This document shows, piece by piece, positions 27,280-36,700 of a DNA stretch of 64,000 bases; position 1 is the stretch's first letter; each line of letters starts with the position of its first letter. Origin of the DNA: an uncultured Clostridium sp. (GTDB lineage: Bacteria > Bacillota > Clostridia > Lachnospirales > Lachnospiraceae); assembly GCA_945917985.1 (NCBI GenBank), contig CAMEIH010000009.1, positions 1 to 64,000 of the forward strand, written 5' to 3'. The position numbers and the translations under genes are program-made. Under the pieces are notes generated by a model. That model ran no database searches, was not told the DNA's origin, and saw only the letters and a program-made list of their open reading frames with translations.

Positions 27280-28527
27280 TCAGAAGTAGTCTGAAAAATA
27301 TGGTTTCTCAACCGGAATCAGTCTCTCCAGCCAGGTCAGCATATAATATTCCGTCTTGATCTTTTCATGATCGTAAAGGTAGGAGGGACGTTTATAGCCC
27401 ATCAGCATGGCAGTCAGGGTGTTTACGGTAAGTTCCACTACATTGATGGACTGGTTATCTTCCACCTGCTCGCAGATTGTTTCCCCGTCATGCCAGGAAA
27501 CCATGTAATCGCCTTCGTTCCAAGGTGCCATCTCATCATGCACCTTAAAGTGAATTTTGAAGTCTTCAGGCTGTACCTGATAAGGGTAAAGCAAAAGGAA
27601 ATCTTTTACATTCACAATACGTGCCATAATATAGGGAGAGATGGTCTCAGTGATCTCACTGTCCTCAAAAAGATAGGCCATGGGCTCGCCGGAATAGTTG
27701 TCTCCCTGCACCTGATCGATCATGGAAAAATGAGCGCTGATATAATTCCAGAGTCCGTAATTGGCTTCGATATTTAAGTATACCATTTCCTTTATGTGAA
27801 AAATGTCATTGGCAATGTAATAGACTACATATCCCAGAGGCTTATGATCTTTGTTGTAATAGACGGCGGCTATCATATCGTCGTTGTCCCAGCGCCAGTA
27901 TTCCTCCCAGGATAAATTGTCACGGATCAGACACCCGTGGCGCTGGAGGGCAAAATAGGAGTGTACATTGTGATAATCCTCGGAATCAAGGCTGACGCGC
28001 TCCACCATGCCATCCACAGGACGTGCTTTGGGAAGCTGAGTGTCTTTTACGGTAAAGGTAAGCTTGTCGGAGACGATCTCCCATCCCATTTTCCGATAAA
28101 AAGGAATGGAATAGGGATAAAGAAAAGAAATTTCCATTTCTTTTTCATGCATATAGTTTAGCGCATGCCTCATCAGGGAATGGATCAGCCCTTTTCCTGT
28201 ATATTCAGGGTAGGTGGCAACTCCCGTGATGCCACCCATATCCATGATCTCATCATGAATATTGACCTTCATACTGTATACCACGATCATGGATGCCAGC
28301 TTATCCTTGTAAAACCATCCAAGCACATAGGCCTTTTCCAGAATAGGCCGCTTGGCGTACTTGATCTCTTCCTGCTGCCATCCTGTCTGAAACAATTCAT
28401 AGGAGGTCACCTGAAAAGCGTATTGGAGCAGCGCATTGAACTGCTCTAAGTCACTCTTGTCAAGCTCCCGCATTTTAAAGTCACCGTTTACCTCAATATA
28501 GTGATAGGAATCTTTTTTTGTACTCAT
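27280..28527 (-). CDS. Eis-like GNAT acetyltransferase
   Basis: 415 residues, the length of the Eis group. The first GNAT domain (about 14-150) includes the acetyl-CoA loop VATYPEYTGKGLIHSLMRHAL. A second GNAT-like region follows, and the C-terminal part (about 300-415) matches the sterol-carrier-like SCP2 domain of Eis proteins. Members acetylate amines of antibiotics, peptides or histone-like proteins; substrate here unknown. RBS AAGGAGG before the start. Monocistronic. Confidence 0.85.
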   Translation of the reverse strand: MSTKKDSYHYIEVNGDFKMRELDKSDLEQFNALLQYAFQVTSYELFQTGWQQEEIKYAKRPILEKAYVLGWFYKDKLASMIVVYSMKVNIHDEIMDMGGITGVATYPEYTGKGLIHSLMRHALNYMHEKEMEISFLYPYSIPFYRKMGWEIVSDKLTFTVKDTQLPKARPVDGMVERVSLDSEDYHNVHSYFALQRHGCLIRDNLSWEEYWRWDNDDMIAAVYYNKDHKPLGYVVYYIANDIFHIKEMVYLNIEANYGLWNYISAHFSMIDQVQGDNYSGEPMAYLFEDSEITETISPYIMARIVNVKDFLLLYPYQVQPEDFKIHFKVHDEMAPWNEGDYMVSWHDGETICEQVEDNQSINVVELTVNTLTAMLMGYKRPSYLYDHEKIKTEYYMLTWLERLIPVEKPYFSDYF

Positions 28528-28579
28528 TGTAATGCCTCCTTACCGTATTTTACATCAGAATGTATCGTGAGTAAAGAAC

Positions 28580-28625
28580 TTGCACCTGCCGAAAAACTGT
28601 GCTAAAATTTGCGCCGGAATTCCGG
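28580..28625 (+). promoter_or_regulatory. Promoter with palindromic operator for the alcohol dehydrogenase gene
   Basis: TTGCAC (28580-28585), 17-nt spacer, TAAAAT (28603-28608). The perfect 12-bp palindrome CCGGAATTCCGG (28614-28625) covers the expected start of transcription, an arrangement typical of a repressor site. A second TATAAT-like hexamer follows the palindrome. Confidence 0.55.
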
Positions 28626-28670
28626 TATAATTGGATCCGGTTTTCCAATTTCTCATGCGAGGTATGAATC

Positions 28671-29873
28671 ATGAACCAGGTAAAAAAGACCTATTGCCGT
28701 ATATTTCAGAAAGCTTTTCATTTAGTAATTCCCATTTTACCTTACCGTCAGCCAAAGAAGGTGGAACATCTTGCGGATATTCCTTCCATTTTGAAGGAGA
28801 AAAGAATTGACCGCATTTTGATCGTGACGGACCAGGGAATCCGAAGCCACGGCCTCCTTGATCCGCTGGAAAAAGCGCTTCGGGAGAATCGTATATTTTA
28901 TGAGATTTATGATAAAACAGTAGCAAATCCCACCACAGATAACGTGGAGGAAGCGAGAGAACTCTATCTTTCCAAGGAATGTCAGGCACTGATAGGTTTT
29001 GGAGGAGGCTCCAGCATGGACTGTGCAAAGGGTGTAGGTGCCAGAATTGCAAGACCGAAGAAAAGCCTGGGACAGATGGCAGGTATCCTGAAGGTCATGA
29101 AAAAACTGCCGCTTTTTATTGCAGTACCCACCACGGCAGGTACCGGCAGCGAAACTACGCTGGCTGCGGTCATCACGGATGCACAGACCAGGCATAAATA
29201 TGCGATCAATGATTTCCCATTAATCCCTGATTATGCGGTGCTGGATCCACAGATCACTGTCAGCCTTCCGCCCTTTATCACGGCGACCACCGGAATGGAT
29301 GCGCTGACTCATGCGGTGGAGGCATATATCGGCAACTCCACTACCCGCGAGACAAGAAAGTATGCGCTGAAAGCCGTGGAACTTATTTTTAAAAATCTTG
29401 ACAAGGCCTATCAAAACGGAGAAGATCTGACGGCAAGAAAAAATATGCTGGCGGCTTCCTACTATGCGGGCTGTGCATTCACCCAGTCTTATGTAGGGTA
29501 TGTTCATGCGGTAGCCCATTCTCTGGGTGGACAGTATAATGTTCCCCACGGCCTTGCCAATGCAGTTTTGCTGCCCTGTGTACTGGAAGCTTACGGGGAG
29601 AGTATTGATGAGAAGCTTCACTGCCTTGCCATAGCAGCGGGGATCGCTGACAGAGAAACCCCTGCAGGGCAGGCGGCAGCAGATTTTATACAGTCTGTTA
29701 AGGACATGAAAAGGCGCTTCGGCATCGGAGATAAAATAGAGGAAATCCGTAAGGAGGATATTCCGAAGCTGGCCCGCTATGCGGACAAAGAGGCAAATCC
29801 GCTGTATCCCGTTCCCGTACTGATGGATGCAAAGGAACTGGAGCTTTTTTATCATATGTTACTGGAGGAATAG
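28671..29873 (+). CDS. Iron-containing alcohol dehydrogenase
   Basis: 400 residues. The NAD(P)-binding region has the GFGGGSSMDCAKG motif (about 105-117) and PTTAGTGSET. The metal site is formed by Asp in TTGMDALTHAVEAY and the His residues of YVHAVAHSLGGQYNVPHG (about 278-295). Type III ADHs interconvert alcohols and aldehydes or ketones. The next gene, starting four bases after the stop, was an aldehyde dehydrogenase, now destroyed, so this enzyme has lost its likely pathway partner. Start ATG at 28671; the ribosome site is weak. Confidence 0.93.
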   Translation: MNQVKKTYCRIFQKAFHLVIPILPYRQPKKVEHLADIPSILKEKRIDRILIVTDQGIRSHGLLDPLEKALRENRIFYEIYDKTVANPTTDNVEEARELYLSKECQALIGFGGGSSMDCAKGVGARIARPKKSLGQMAGILKVMKKLPLFIAVPTTAGTGSETTLAAVITDAQTRHKYAINDFPLIPDYAVLDPQITVSLPPFITATTGMDALTHAVEAYIGNSTTRETRKYALKAVELIFKNLDKAYQNGEDLTARKNMLAASYYAGCAFTQSYVGYVHAVAHSLGGQYNVPHGLANAVLLPCVLEAYGESIDEKLHCLAIAAGIADRETPAGQAAADFIQSVKDMKRRFGIGDKIEEIRKEDIPKLARYADKEANPLYPVPVLMDAKELELFYHMLLEE

Positions 29874-29876
29874 AGG

Positions 29877-29892
29877 ATGGAAGCAGAAGAAA
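29877..29892 (+). pseudogene. 5' stub of an aldehyde dehydrogenase gene
   Basis: GGAGG and an ATG at 29877 follow the alcohol dehydrogenase stop directly. Five or six codons (M-E-A-E-E) resemble an ALDH start before the sequence becomes that of the tnpB element, whose recognisable right-end sequence begins at about 29893. The remainder of the gene is at about 31185-31657. Confidence 0.6.
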
Positions 29893-30003
29893 TAACTGCT
29901 CTGTGGTATAGCGGATTACTCCTTCCACATTTAGTCGTTTGGTATAAATACCAAAAGTAGCGTTACATCAAGGCATATTGACATATACCTGTACTACAGA
30001 AAT
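29893..30003 (-). ncRNA. omega-RNA-like 3' region of the decayed tnpB element
   Basis: Sequence after the original tnpB stop shares blocks with the intact copy: GATGTAACGC, a variable hairpin (here TTGGTA/TACCAA), and GGAGTAATCCG. The hairpin arms differ from those of the intact copy but pair in both. The guide-proximal end is lost. Confidence 0.55.
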
Positions 30004-31054
30004 TTATTCCATAGCAACTGTATCAGGTACTAATAAATCTATTCCCATACGATACAGATTCATTGCTCCTATGCGATCATCATTAGACTTGTAACCACAG
30101 TTCTTACAGGAAAACAGATGTATCTTCTTGTTGCGGTTAGACTTCTCAGTATGTCCACACTTAGGACAAGTCTGGCTTGTATGACCATGACACAGTTACA
30201 TAACGGTCATTAACCAGTACTTTTTCGGTTGCAGACCTTATACCTGTTAAATCTTCAAGAACAAATAAAGTGCCTTCAGGATTACTGGTTGCGAGTGCCT
30301 TACTAATGCAGTGATTAACATCATGCATCCAACGGTTTTCTCGCTGACCGATAGTCTTTAATCTGCGCCTTGAAGATGGTGTACGAACTTGTTGCAACTG
30401 TTGGCGAAGTGCTTTGTAGTGTCCTCGTTTTTGTTTGATGGCATTACCATCATAGAAATTTGTTTTACTCTTACTATCGTAAGTGGCAGCTATAAAACGA
30501 ATGCCTCTATCAACTCCGACAACATTAGAAACTTCGGACATGGTAAGTTCGTTAACTTCATAAGTAACAGGTATATGTAAGAAAAACTTACCATGCTTAA
30601 AAACCAATTTGGCAGTACCAAACTTACAATTATCATTGAAGTATTGGTCAAAACCATTTTTATAGAATTTAACCTTAATGCGACCATCAAGTGTATTAAC
30701 TGAAAATACATCATTTGTTTCATTAATGGAATAATCTCTATTCCATACAAGGTCTAATTGAGGAAGTTTAAAAACTGGTTTAATCCATTCAGATTGGTTT
30801 TCTAAAATAGTTTTATACCTAGCAATTACAGTTCTCACACAAGATACTGCCATTTGAGAACGAAGTTCAAAAACTTCACGAACCTGATAATAAGTGTTTT
30901 TCTGTACGCTGTAACGACTAAGATTATGAGTTTTATATATGTATTCAGAAACATAATTACAGGCATCACAATAAGCCTTCATAGTAGAGCAAAGTATCTT
31001 CTCGTCAGAAGGATTAACTATTATTTGAAGTTTTGCTGTAATAGTTTGCTGCAT
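30004..31054 (-). pseudogene. tnpB: Frameshifted TnpB (RNA-guided nuclease family)
   Basis: From ATG 31054 the frame reads to 30161 and ends VTVSWSYKPDLS. Alignment with the intact TnpB encoded at 40607-41746 shows about 77 bp missing between the codons for SWS and TSQ. This shifts the frame and separates the C-terminal zinc finger (CPKCGH...CKNCGY) and the last RuvC motif (NDDRIGAMNL) into another frame, which runs to a stop at 30004-30006. RuvC-I (VVGVDRGIRFIAATYD) and RuvC-II (LFVLEDLTGIR) remain in the first frame. The product should lack nuclease activity. Confidence 0.85.
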
Positions 31055-31184
31055 ATACAAATCTCACTTTCTTCACCAAATATATTATAGCATATACTTT
31101 GGCGAAAATAAATATTAAAAGAACCGTCGCTTAATCGGGTATTCCTACACGACTTACTTGCGTTGAAGTCGGGGCATCCTGTCC

Positions 31185-31657
31185 TGCGGCTATGGTGAAA
31201 CCGGTCTCACCATGAGTGAGATCACCTATATGCAGAAGCATTTGAAAAAATTTGCCTCGGAAAAAACGGTACCTACGCCTCTTGCACAGTTCCATGCGAG
31301 AAGTTATAAAAAGCCTTCACCCTATGGTGTGGTGCTTGTCATGAGCCCCTGGAATTGCCCCATCCTTTGGCGCTATATGTTTTTGCCGAGGACAAAGCCG
31401 TGGCGAAAAAAGTGATTGATCACTGTGGCTTTGGCGGCGGATGCATCAATGACACCATTATCCATCTGGCTACCAGCGAGCTTGGCTTTGGAGGCTTTGG
31501 AGAGAGCGGAATGGGGGCTTATCACGGGAAGAGCGGTTTTGATACCTTCTCTCATTATAAAAGCATCGTGGACAAAAAGACATGGCTGGATCTCCCCATG
31601 CGCTATCAGCCCTATCGGAAGCTGAATGAGAAGCTGGTAAGGTTTTTCTTAAAATAA
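31185..31657 (+). pseudogene. 3' remnant of aldehyde dehydrogenase with large internal deletion
   Basis: Beyond the tnpB element the ALDH sequence resumes at GYGETGLTMSEITYMQKHLK and continues to VLVMSPWNCP. It then jumps, with a frame change near 31357-31361, to HPLALYVFAEDKAVAKKV and the C-terminal signature GGGCINDTIIHLATSELG...FGGFGESGMGAYHG up to the stop at 31657. Compared with class 3-type ALDHs of about 455 residues, roughly 240 codons are missing, including the NAD site, the ELGGKSP motif and the catalytic Cys. Not functional. Confidence 0.88.
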
Positions 31658-31699
31658 AGTAACTGTTTCTGACAGCTTGTGTTTCATGTTTTTATTTCA

Positions 31700-31728
31700 T
31701 TGACATTATACTCCTATAGGAGTATAAT
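31700..31728 (+). promoter_or_regulatory. Consensus promoter fused with a 24-bp palindromic operator
   Basis: TTGACA (31700-31705), exactly 17 nt, TATAAT (31723-31728). Positions 31705-31728 form a perfect palindrome with arms ATTATACTCC and GGAGTATAAT around TATA, so it covers the last base of the -35, the whole spacer and the -10. A protein bound there would block RNA polymerase. The XRE protein encoded downstream is the natural candidate for autoregulation. Confidence 0.8.
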
Positions 31729-31755
31729 ATAAACAAAAATGGAGAACATATTCTT

Positions 31756-32433
31756 ATGGTGAAAAATCTTTATCATGGTTCCTCTGAAATCATTGAAAAA
31801 CCTATATTTGGCTATGGAAAACCATATAATGATTATGGACTTGGATTTTACTGTACCGACAGCCTTGAGATGGCAAAGGAATGGGGCGCAGGCAATGAGC
31901 GGGATGGATATGCTAACTGCTATGAATTGGATTGCACAGGATTGCAGATCCTTGATCTGAATGATGAGCAATTCTGTATTTTGCACTGGCTCACGATCCT
32001 TCTGGAAAATCGCGAATTTGATGTGCCATCAGGGCTTGCTTTAGAAGCAAAGGAATATCTGCTTCATAAATTTGCAGTGGATTATAAGCAATATGATGCA
32101 ATCATCGGATATCGGGCCGATGACAGTTATTTTTCGTTTGCCCAGGATTTTATTAACGGCACCATATCTTACAGGCAGCTTAACAATGCAATGCATCTTG
32201 GAAAACTGGGGCAGCAGTTTGTCTTAAAGAGTAAAACTGCTTTTGAGCGAATCCGGTTTATCGGAAGCGAGGTTGCTGAGGGCAGGGAATGGTATGCAAA
32301 AAAAATGCTGAGAGATAAGTCTGCCCGCCGGGAGTATTTTGACACGGAGCGCAATAAACGACAAAAAGGAGATTTATATATCACACAGATCATAGACGAG
32401 GAGATGATGCCGGATGATTCGCGCTTACGATAA
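31756..32433 (+). CDS. DUF3990-family protein, ADP-ribosyltransferase-like toxin candidate
   Basis: 225 residues. The N-terminal NLYHGSSEIIEKPIF followed by DYGLGFYCTDSLEMAKEWG is the DUF3990 pattern. The LYHG...GLGFY(C/T)T sequence resembles the NAD-binding H-G and aromatic motifs of ADP-ribosyltransferase folds. A Tyr/Phe-rich middle (YDAIIGYRADDSYFSFAQDF) and a basic C-terminal tail follow. It overlaps the XRE gene by 20 bases. Inference: toxin or effector half of a toxin-antitoxin-like pair. Enzymatic activity has not been shown by anything in the sequence. ATG with GGAG nine bases upstream. Confidence 0.72.
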   Translation: MVKNLYHGSSEIIEKPIFGYGKPYNDYGLGFYCTDSLEMAKEWGAGNERDGYANCYELDCTGLQILDLNDEQFCILHWLTILLENREFDVPSGLALEAKEYLLHKFAVDYKQYDAIIGYRADDSYFSFAQDFINGTISYRQLNNAMHLGKLGQQFVLKSKTAFERIRFIGSEVAEGREWYAKKMLRDKSARREYFDTERNKRQKGDLYITQIIDEEMMPDDSRLR

Positions 32434-33058
32434 GATTTATCTTGAAAAAGCCCGTACCGCTCTGGGGAGAATGCTGGATTTTGCAGTATATGACCTTAAA
32501 TATGACATTAACTTTTTTTTTAGAATGTTTATCACATCCGGTGTTGCCGCAAGGTTTGAAATAGGTGATTGCTCTCTGCTTGCAGGCATGTCGGGTGTGG
32601 AAATCGCCTATGAGGTTCTGGAAAACTCCGGTGTGAATGTGGAACGCATCAGACCAAACTATACGGCAAACCGAAGCAGGGAATACTGGATGGGATGGGC
32701 ACTTTCCTATTATCAGTGGGAGACTTCACTACATTTTTCGGAGATTGTCAAATATATACCTGTTGAGGAGATTCTTGCACTATATACCCCTTATCATGAA
32801 ATGGATATACGGCAGTTTTGTGATAAGATGGATGAGATGTATAAAGCAGCCAAACCGGAAACCAATCTGAAGCTTTTCCGCCAGAATGCCGGATTAAGTC
32901 AGCGCGAGCTTTCGAAACTGTCCGGTGTGCCGGTGCGCACGATTCAGCAGTATGAGCAGAGACAGAAAAACATCAACAAAGCGCAGGCGGAGTATCTGAT
33001 CATGCTGTCAGATGTTCTTTGCTGTGAGGTCATTGACCTAATGGAGAAGGTGCAATAG
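32414..33058 (+). CDS. XRE-family regulator with N-terminal partner domain
   Basis: 214 residues. The N-terminal about 145 residues (EYWMGWALSYYQWETSLHF; YTPYHEMDIRQFCDKMD) belong to a domain I have seen only beside DUF3990-like proteins and cannot name. The C-terminal HTH_3 (about 150-212) reads LKLFRQNAGLSQRELSKLSGVPVRTIQQYEQ. Translationally coupled to the DUF3990 gene. By position and fold it is the likely antitoxin and autorepressor acting on the palindrome at 31705-31728. Confidence 0.75.
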   Translation: MIRAYDKIYLEKARTALGRMLDFAVYDLKYDINFFFRMFITSGVAARFEIGDCSLLAGMSGVEIAYEVLENSGVNVERIRPNYTANRSREYWMGWALSYYQWETSLHFSEIVKYIPVEEILALYTPYHEMDIRQFCDKMDEMYKAAKPETNLKLFRQNAGLSQRELSKLSGVPVRTIQQYEQRQKNINKAQAEYLIMLSDVLCCEVIDLMEKVQ

Positions 33059-33090
33059 GGATGTTTTGTTGTCAAAATTTCAGCAGACTA

Positions 33091-33120
33091 TTGACAAAGC
33101 CTGCACAAATGGTGTACTTT
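33091..33120 (+). promoter_or_regulatory. Promoter of the ileS leader
   Basis: TTGACA (33091-33096), 18-nt spacer, TACTTT (33115-33120), immediately upstream of the T-box leader. Confidence 0.6.
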
Positions 33121-33124
33121 GGAA

Positions 33125-33390
33125 AAAGTAAAGGCAACGACGAAGACAGTATCTGTTTTTTAAACATCACAGCGAGCCGGAGCAGGTGAGAGCCGGTATC
33201 AGTAGAAAAACAGTGAACATCACTTCCGAGCCGCAGACTGAAAGCGACAGCGAGTAAGTTCAGCCGGAATTCCTCCGTTACGGGAAGCCATATTAATCCG
33301 TTTTAATTTGTGAGCGGAGCGTATGATGTAAACAGGTGGTTAACGTGGAATTTATCCCTCGTCCTTTTTACGGACGGGGGATTTTTTTCT
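33125..33390 (+). promoter_or_regulatory. T-box riboswitch, isoleucine specifier (ATC)
   Basis: The leader has the T-box layout. Stem I carries a specifier loop with ATC at 33198-33200 (context CCGGTATCAG), an Ile codon. The T-box sequence AGGTGGTTAACGTG is at 33334-33347. The leader ends in a terminator, ATCCCTCGTCC pairing with GGACGGGGGAT followed by seven T (33354-33389). Uncharged tRNA-Ile should stabilise the antiterminator and switch on ileS, which starts about 355 bases downstream of the terminator. Confidence 0.93.
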
Positions 33391-33486
33391 AGATTGCTTA
33401 GTTAGCATTATCAAGATGTTCAGATGATATTTTATGTGAAATGCTTATAGGTGGAAAGTAAGAGATCTCATAAGACTTCCGTATCG

Positions 33487-33645
33487 CCACAATGCACAGC
33501 AAAATCAATTGATGGCGATTTTGGGCACTATGCAAATGAGACTCATAAAAACGTGGAAGCCTTTGCTGAACACGTTTTTAGTTTCTGAGGCTCATTGGAA
33601 TGCTCAGTGCACATGAGCCGGTGATTGATTTTCTGTGTATTGTGG
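33487..33645 (+). repeat. Structured intergenic element, copy B (inside the ileS leader)
   Basis: The 106-nt core is at 33514-33619. Pairings: GGC/GCC ends, GCACT (33525-33529) with AGTGC (33606-33610), ATGAG with CTCAT, and AAAAACGTG/CACGTTTTT with loop GAAGCCTTTGCTGAA. The outer arms CCACAATGCACAG-CAAAATCAAT and ATTGATTTTCTGTGTATTGTGG pair and share nothing with the outer arms of copies A and C. It lies in sense orientation between the T-box terminator and the ileS start, so it should be transcribed as part of the ileS mRNA. Confidence 0.88.
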
Positions 33646-33744
33646 TATCTGAAATTATAAAAGATTTTTTGCCTGGCATAACAGGAATTGAACATAAACT
33701 ATCATCTGAACATCTCCAAAAATAAAAAGGAAAGGACGAAAACA

Positions 33745-36700
33745 ATGTACCAAAAAGTAAACTCCGATCTCAATTTCGTGGATCGCGAAAAAGAAGTTGA
33801 AAAATTTTGGAAAGAAAATGACATTTTCAAAAAGAGTATGGAAAACCGAAAAGAAGGCCCTACCTATACCTTCTATGACGGCCCTCCGACTGCAAACGGC
33901 AAGCCTCATATCGGCCATGTGCTTACCCGGGTAATCAAGGATATGATCCCCAGATACCGTACCATGAAAGGCTACATGGTTCCCAGAAAAGCAGGCTGGG
34001 ATACCCACGGACTTCCCGTTGAGCTGGAAGTGGAAAAGCTGCTCGGACTTGACGGCAAGGAACAGATTGAAGAGTACGGACTTGATCCCTTCATCACCAA
34101 GTGTAAGGAAAGTGTTTGGAAATATAAAGGTATGTGGGAGGATTTCTCCGGCACCGTTGGTTTCTGGGCGGACATGGATGACCCTTATGTAACTTATCAT
34201 GATGATTTCATCGAATCCGAATGGTGGGCGCTGAAGCAGATCTGGGATAAGGGACTGCTCTACAAGGGATTTAAGATCGTTCCCTACTGCCCTCGCTGCG
34301 GAACCCCGCTTTCTTCCCATGAAGTGGCACAGGGATACAAAGCTGTAAAGGAGCGTTCTGCGGTAGTTCGTTTCAAGGTAATCGGTGAAGATGCTTATTT
34401 CCTGGCATGGACCACAACACCTTGGACATTGCCAAGCAACGTGGCACTTTGTGTGAACCCTGATGAGACTTATGTAAAGGTGAAGGCAGCAGACGGCTAC
34501 ACCTATTATATGGCACAGGCTCTTCTTGACAACGTTCTTGGTGGCCTTTCCGAGGAAGGCAAGCCGGCCTATGAGATCCTGGAAACTTATACAGGAAAAG
34601 ACCTTGAATATAAAGAATATGAACCCTTATTTGCCTGCGCAGGTGAGGCAGCAGCAAAGCAGCACAAGAAGGGACATTTTGTAACATGTGACAGCTATGT
34701 CACTATGACAGATGGTACCGGTATCGTTCATATCGCCCCTGCATTCGGTGAGGATGATGCCCAGGTAGGACGTAAGTATGACCTGCCATTTGTACAGTTT
34801 GTGGATGGCAAGGGAAATATGACACAGGAGACCCCTTATGCAGGTAAGTTTGTAAAGGATGCAGATCCTGATGTACTTGTGGACCTTGATAAGGAAGGAA
34901 AGCTTTTCTCGGCACCCAAGTTTGAGCATGACTATCCTTTTTGCTGGAGATGTGATACTCCCCTTATTTATTATGCAAGAGAGTCCTGGTTCATCAAAAT
35001 GACGGCAGTCCGCGATGATCTGGTTCGTAATAACAAGACCGTAAACTGGATTCCCGAATCCATCGGCGAGGGACGTTTCGGCAACTGGCTTGAAAATATT
35101 CAGGACTGGGGTGTTTCCCGTAACCGTTACTGGGGTACTCCTTTAAATATCTGGGAATGTGAGGACTGCGGACATCAGGAAGCAATCGGTTCCAGGGAGG
35201 AACTGGAAAAGCTGAGCGGCAATCCTGCAGCGAAGACAGTAGAGCTTCACAGACCTTACATTGATGAGATTACCTGCACCTGCCCTAAGTGCGGTAAGAC
35301 CATGAAGAGGGTACCGGAAGTAATCGACTGTTGGTTTGACTCAGGTGCCATGCCTTTTGCACAGCATCATTATCCTTTTGAAAATAAAGAACTCTTTGAG
35401 CAGCAGTTCCCGGCACAGTTTATCTCCGAGGCTGTTGACCAGACACGTGGATGGTTCTACTCCCTGATGGCAGAATCCACACTGCTGTTTAACAAAGCAC
35501 CTTATGAAAATGTCATCGTTCTCGGTCATGTACAGGATGAGAACGGTCAGAAGATGAGCAAGAGTAAAGGAAATGCGGTAGATCCTTTTGATGCGCTGGC
35601 AACATACGGTGCCGATGCGATCCGCTGGTATTTCTATATCAATTCAGCGCCATGGCTTCCCAACCGTTTCCATGGCAAGGCAGTGCAGGAAGGACAGCGT
35701 AAGTTCCTGGGAACCCTTTGGAACACCTATGCATTCTTTATCCTGTATGCCAATATCGATGAATTTGATGCGACCAAATACACACTGGAATATGATAAGC
35801 TTCCCGTGATGGATAAATGGCTTCTTTCCAAGCTGAATACGGCTATTAAAGAAGTGGATGATAATCTGGATCATTACAGGATTCCCGAAGCTGCAAGAGT
35901 ACTTGACAACTTTGTGGATGAAATGAGCAACTGGTATGTGCGCCGTTGTCGTGAGCGTTTCTGGGCAAAGGGCATGGAACAGGATAAGATCAACGCTTAT
36001 ATGACCCTGTACACCGCACTTGTGGAGATCTGTAAGTGTGCGGCTCCCATGGTTCCTTTCATGACAGAGGAAATCTATCAGAACATGGTGAGAAGTATCG
36101 ACAAGAATGCACCGGAAAGTATCCATCTGTGTGACTTCCCTGTAGCTGACGAGGCCATGATCGACAAGAAGCTTGAGGAAAATATGGAAGAATCCCTTGA
36201 TATCGTTGTGATGGGACGTGCGGCACGTAATGCAGCTAATATCAAGAACCGTCAGCCCATCGGAACCATGTATGTGAAGGCTCCCCACACCCTTGATGAG
36301 TACTTTAAGAACATTATCGAGGATGAACTGAATGTGAAGGAAGTGGTGTTCAAGGATGATATCAGTGACCTCACAAGCTACAGTTTTAAGCCTCAGCTTA
36401 AGACTGTGGGACCGAAATACGGCAAGCAGCTTGGCGGCATCAGAGAATATCTGGCAGCAGTGGACGGAACACAGGCCATGAAACAGCTGAAAGCAGAGGG
36501 TGCCCTCAAGTTTGAAGTGAACGGCGTGGAAGTGTCCCTTGCCGAGGAAGACCTTCTGATCGATGTGGCACAGAAGGCCGGCTTTATCACAGAGGCTGAC
36601 AACTATGTCACTGTCGTACTCGATACCAACTTAACACCTGAACTGATTGAGGAAGGCTTTGTCTATGAAGTGATCAGCAAGATCCAGACCATGCGTAAGG

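Larger units (their letters stand above)
29893..31175 (-). mobile_element. tnpB-only IS605/IS1341-type element, decayed
   Basis: Contains a defective tnpB on the minus strand and no tnpA. Comparison with the intact element at 40.1-41.9 kb places the right end at 29893-29900, where the shared sequence (AGCAGTTA on the minus strand) stops; the terminal right hairpin is missing. The left-end side (about 31130-31175) has a CGACTT/AAGTCG stem. It interrupts an aldehyde dehydrogenase gene. The right end is truncated, so the element is probably immobile. The left boundary is approximate. Confidence 0.75.

Noticed and set aside
29877-29958. 27-codon ORF after the alcohol dehydrogenase gene as a real peptide
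   Set aside because: The first five or six codons are the aldehyde dehydrogenase start and the rest runs through the right end of the tnpB element; it has no independent meaning.
33688-33744. Upstream TTG start for ileS adding 19 residues
   Set aside because: No ribosome site precedes it, the added residues are Lys/Asn-rich and not conserved, and AAAGGA is well placed before the ATG at 33745.
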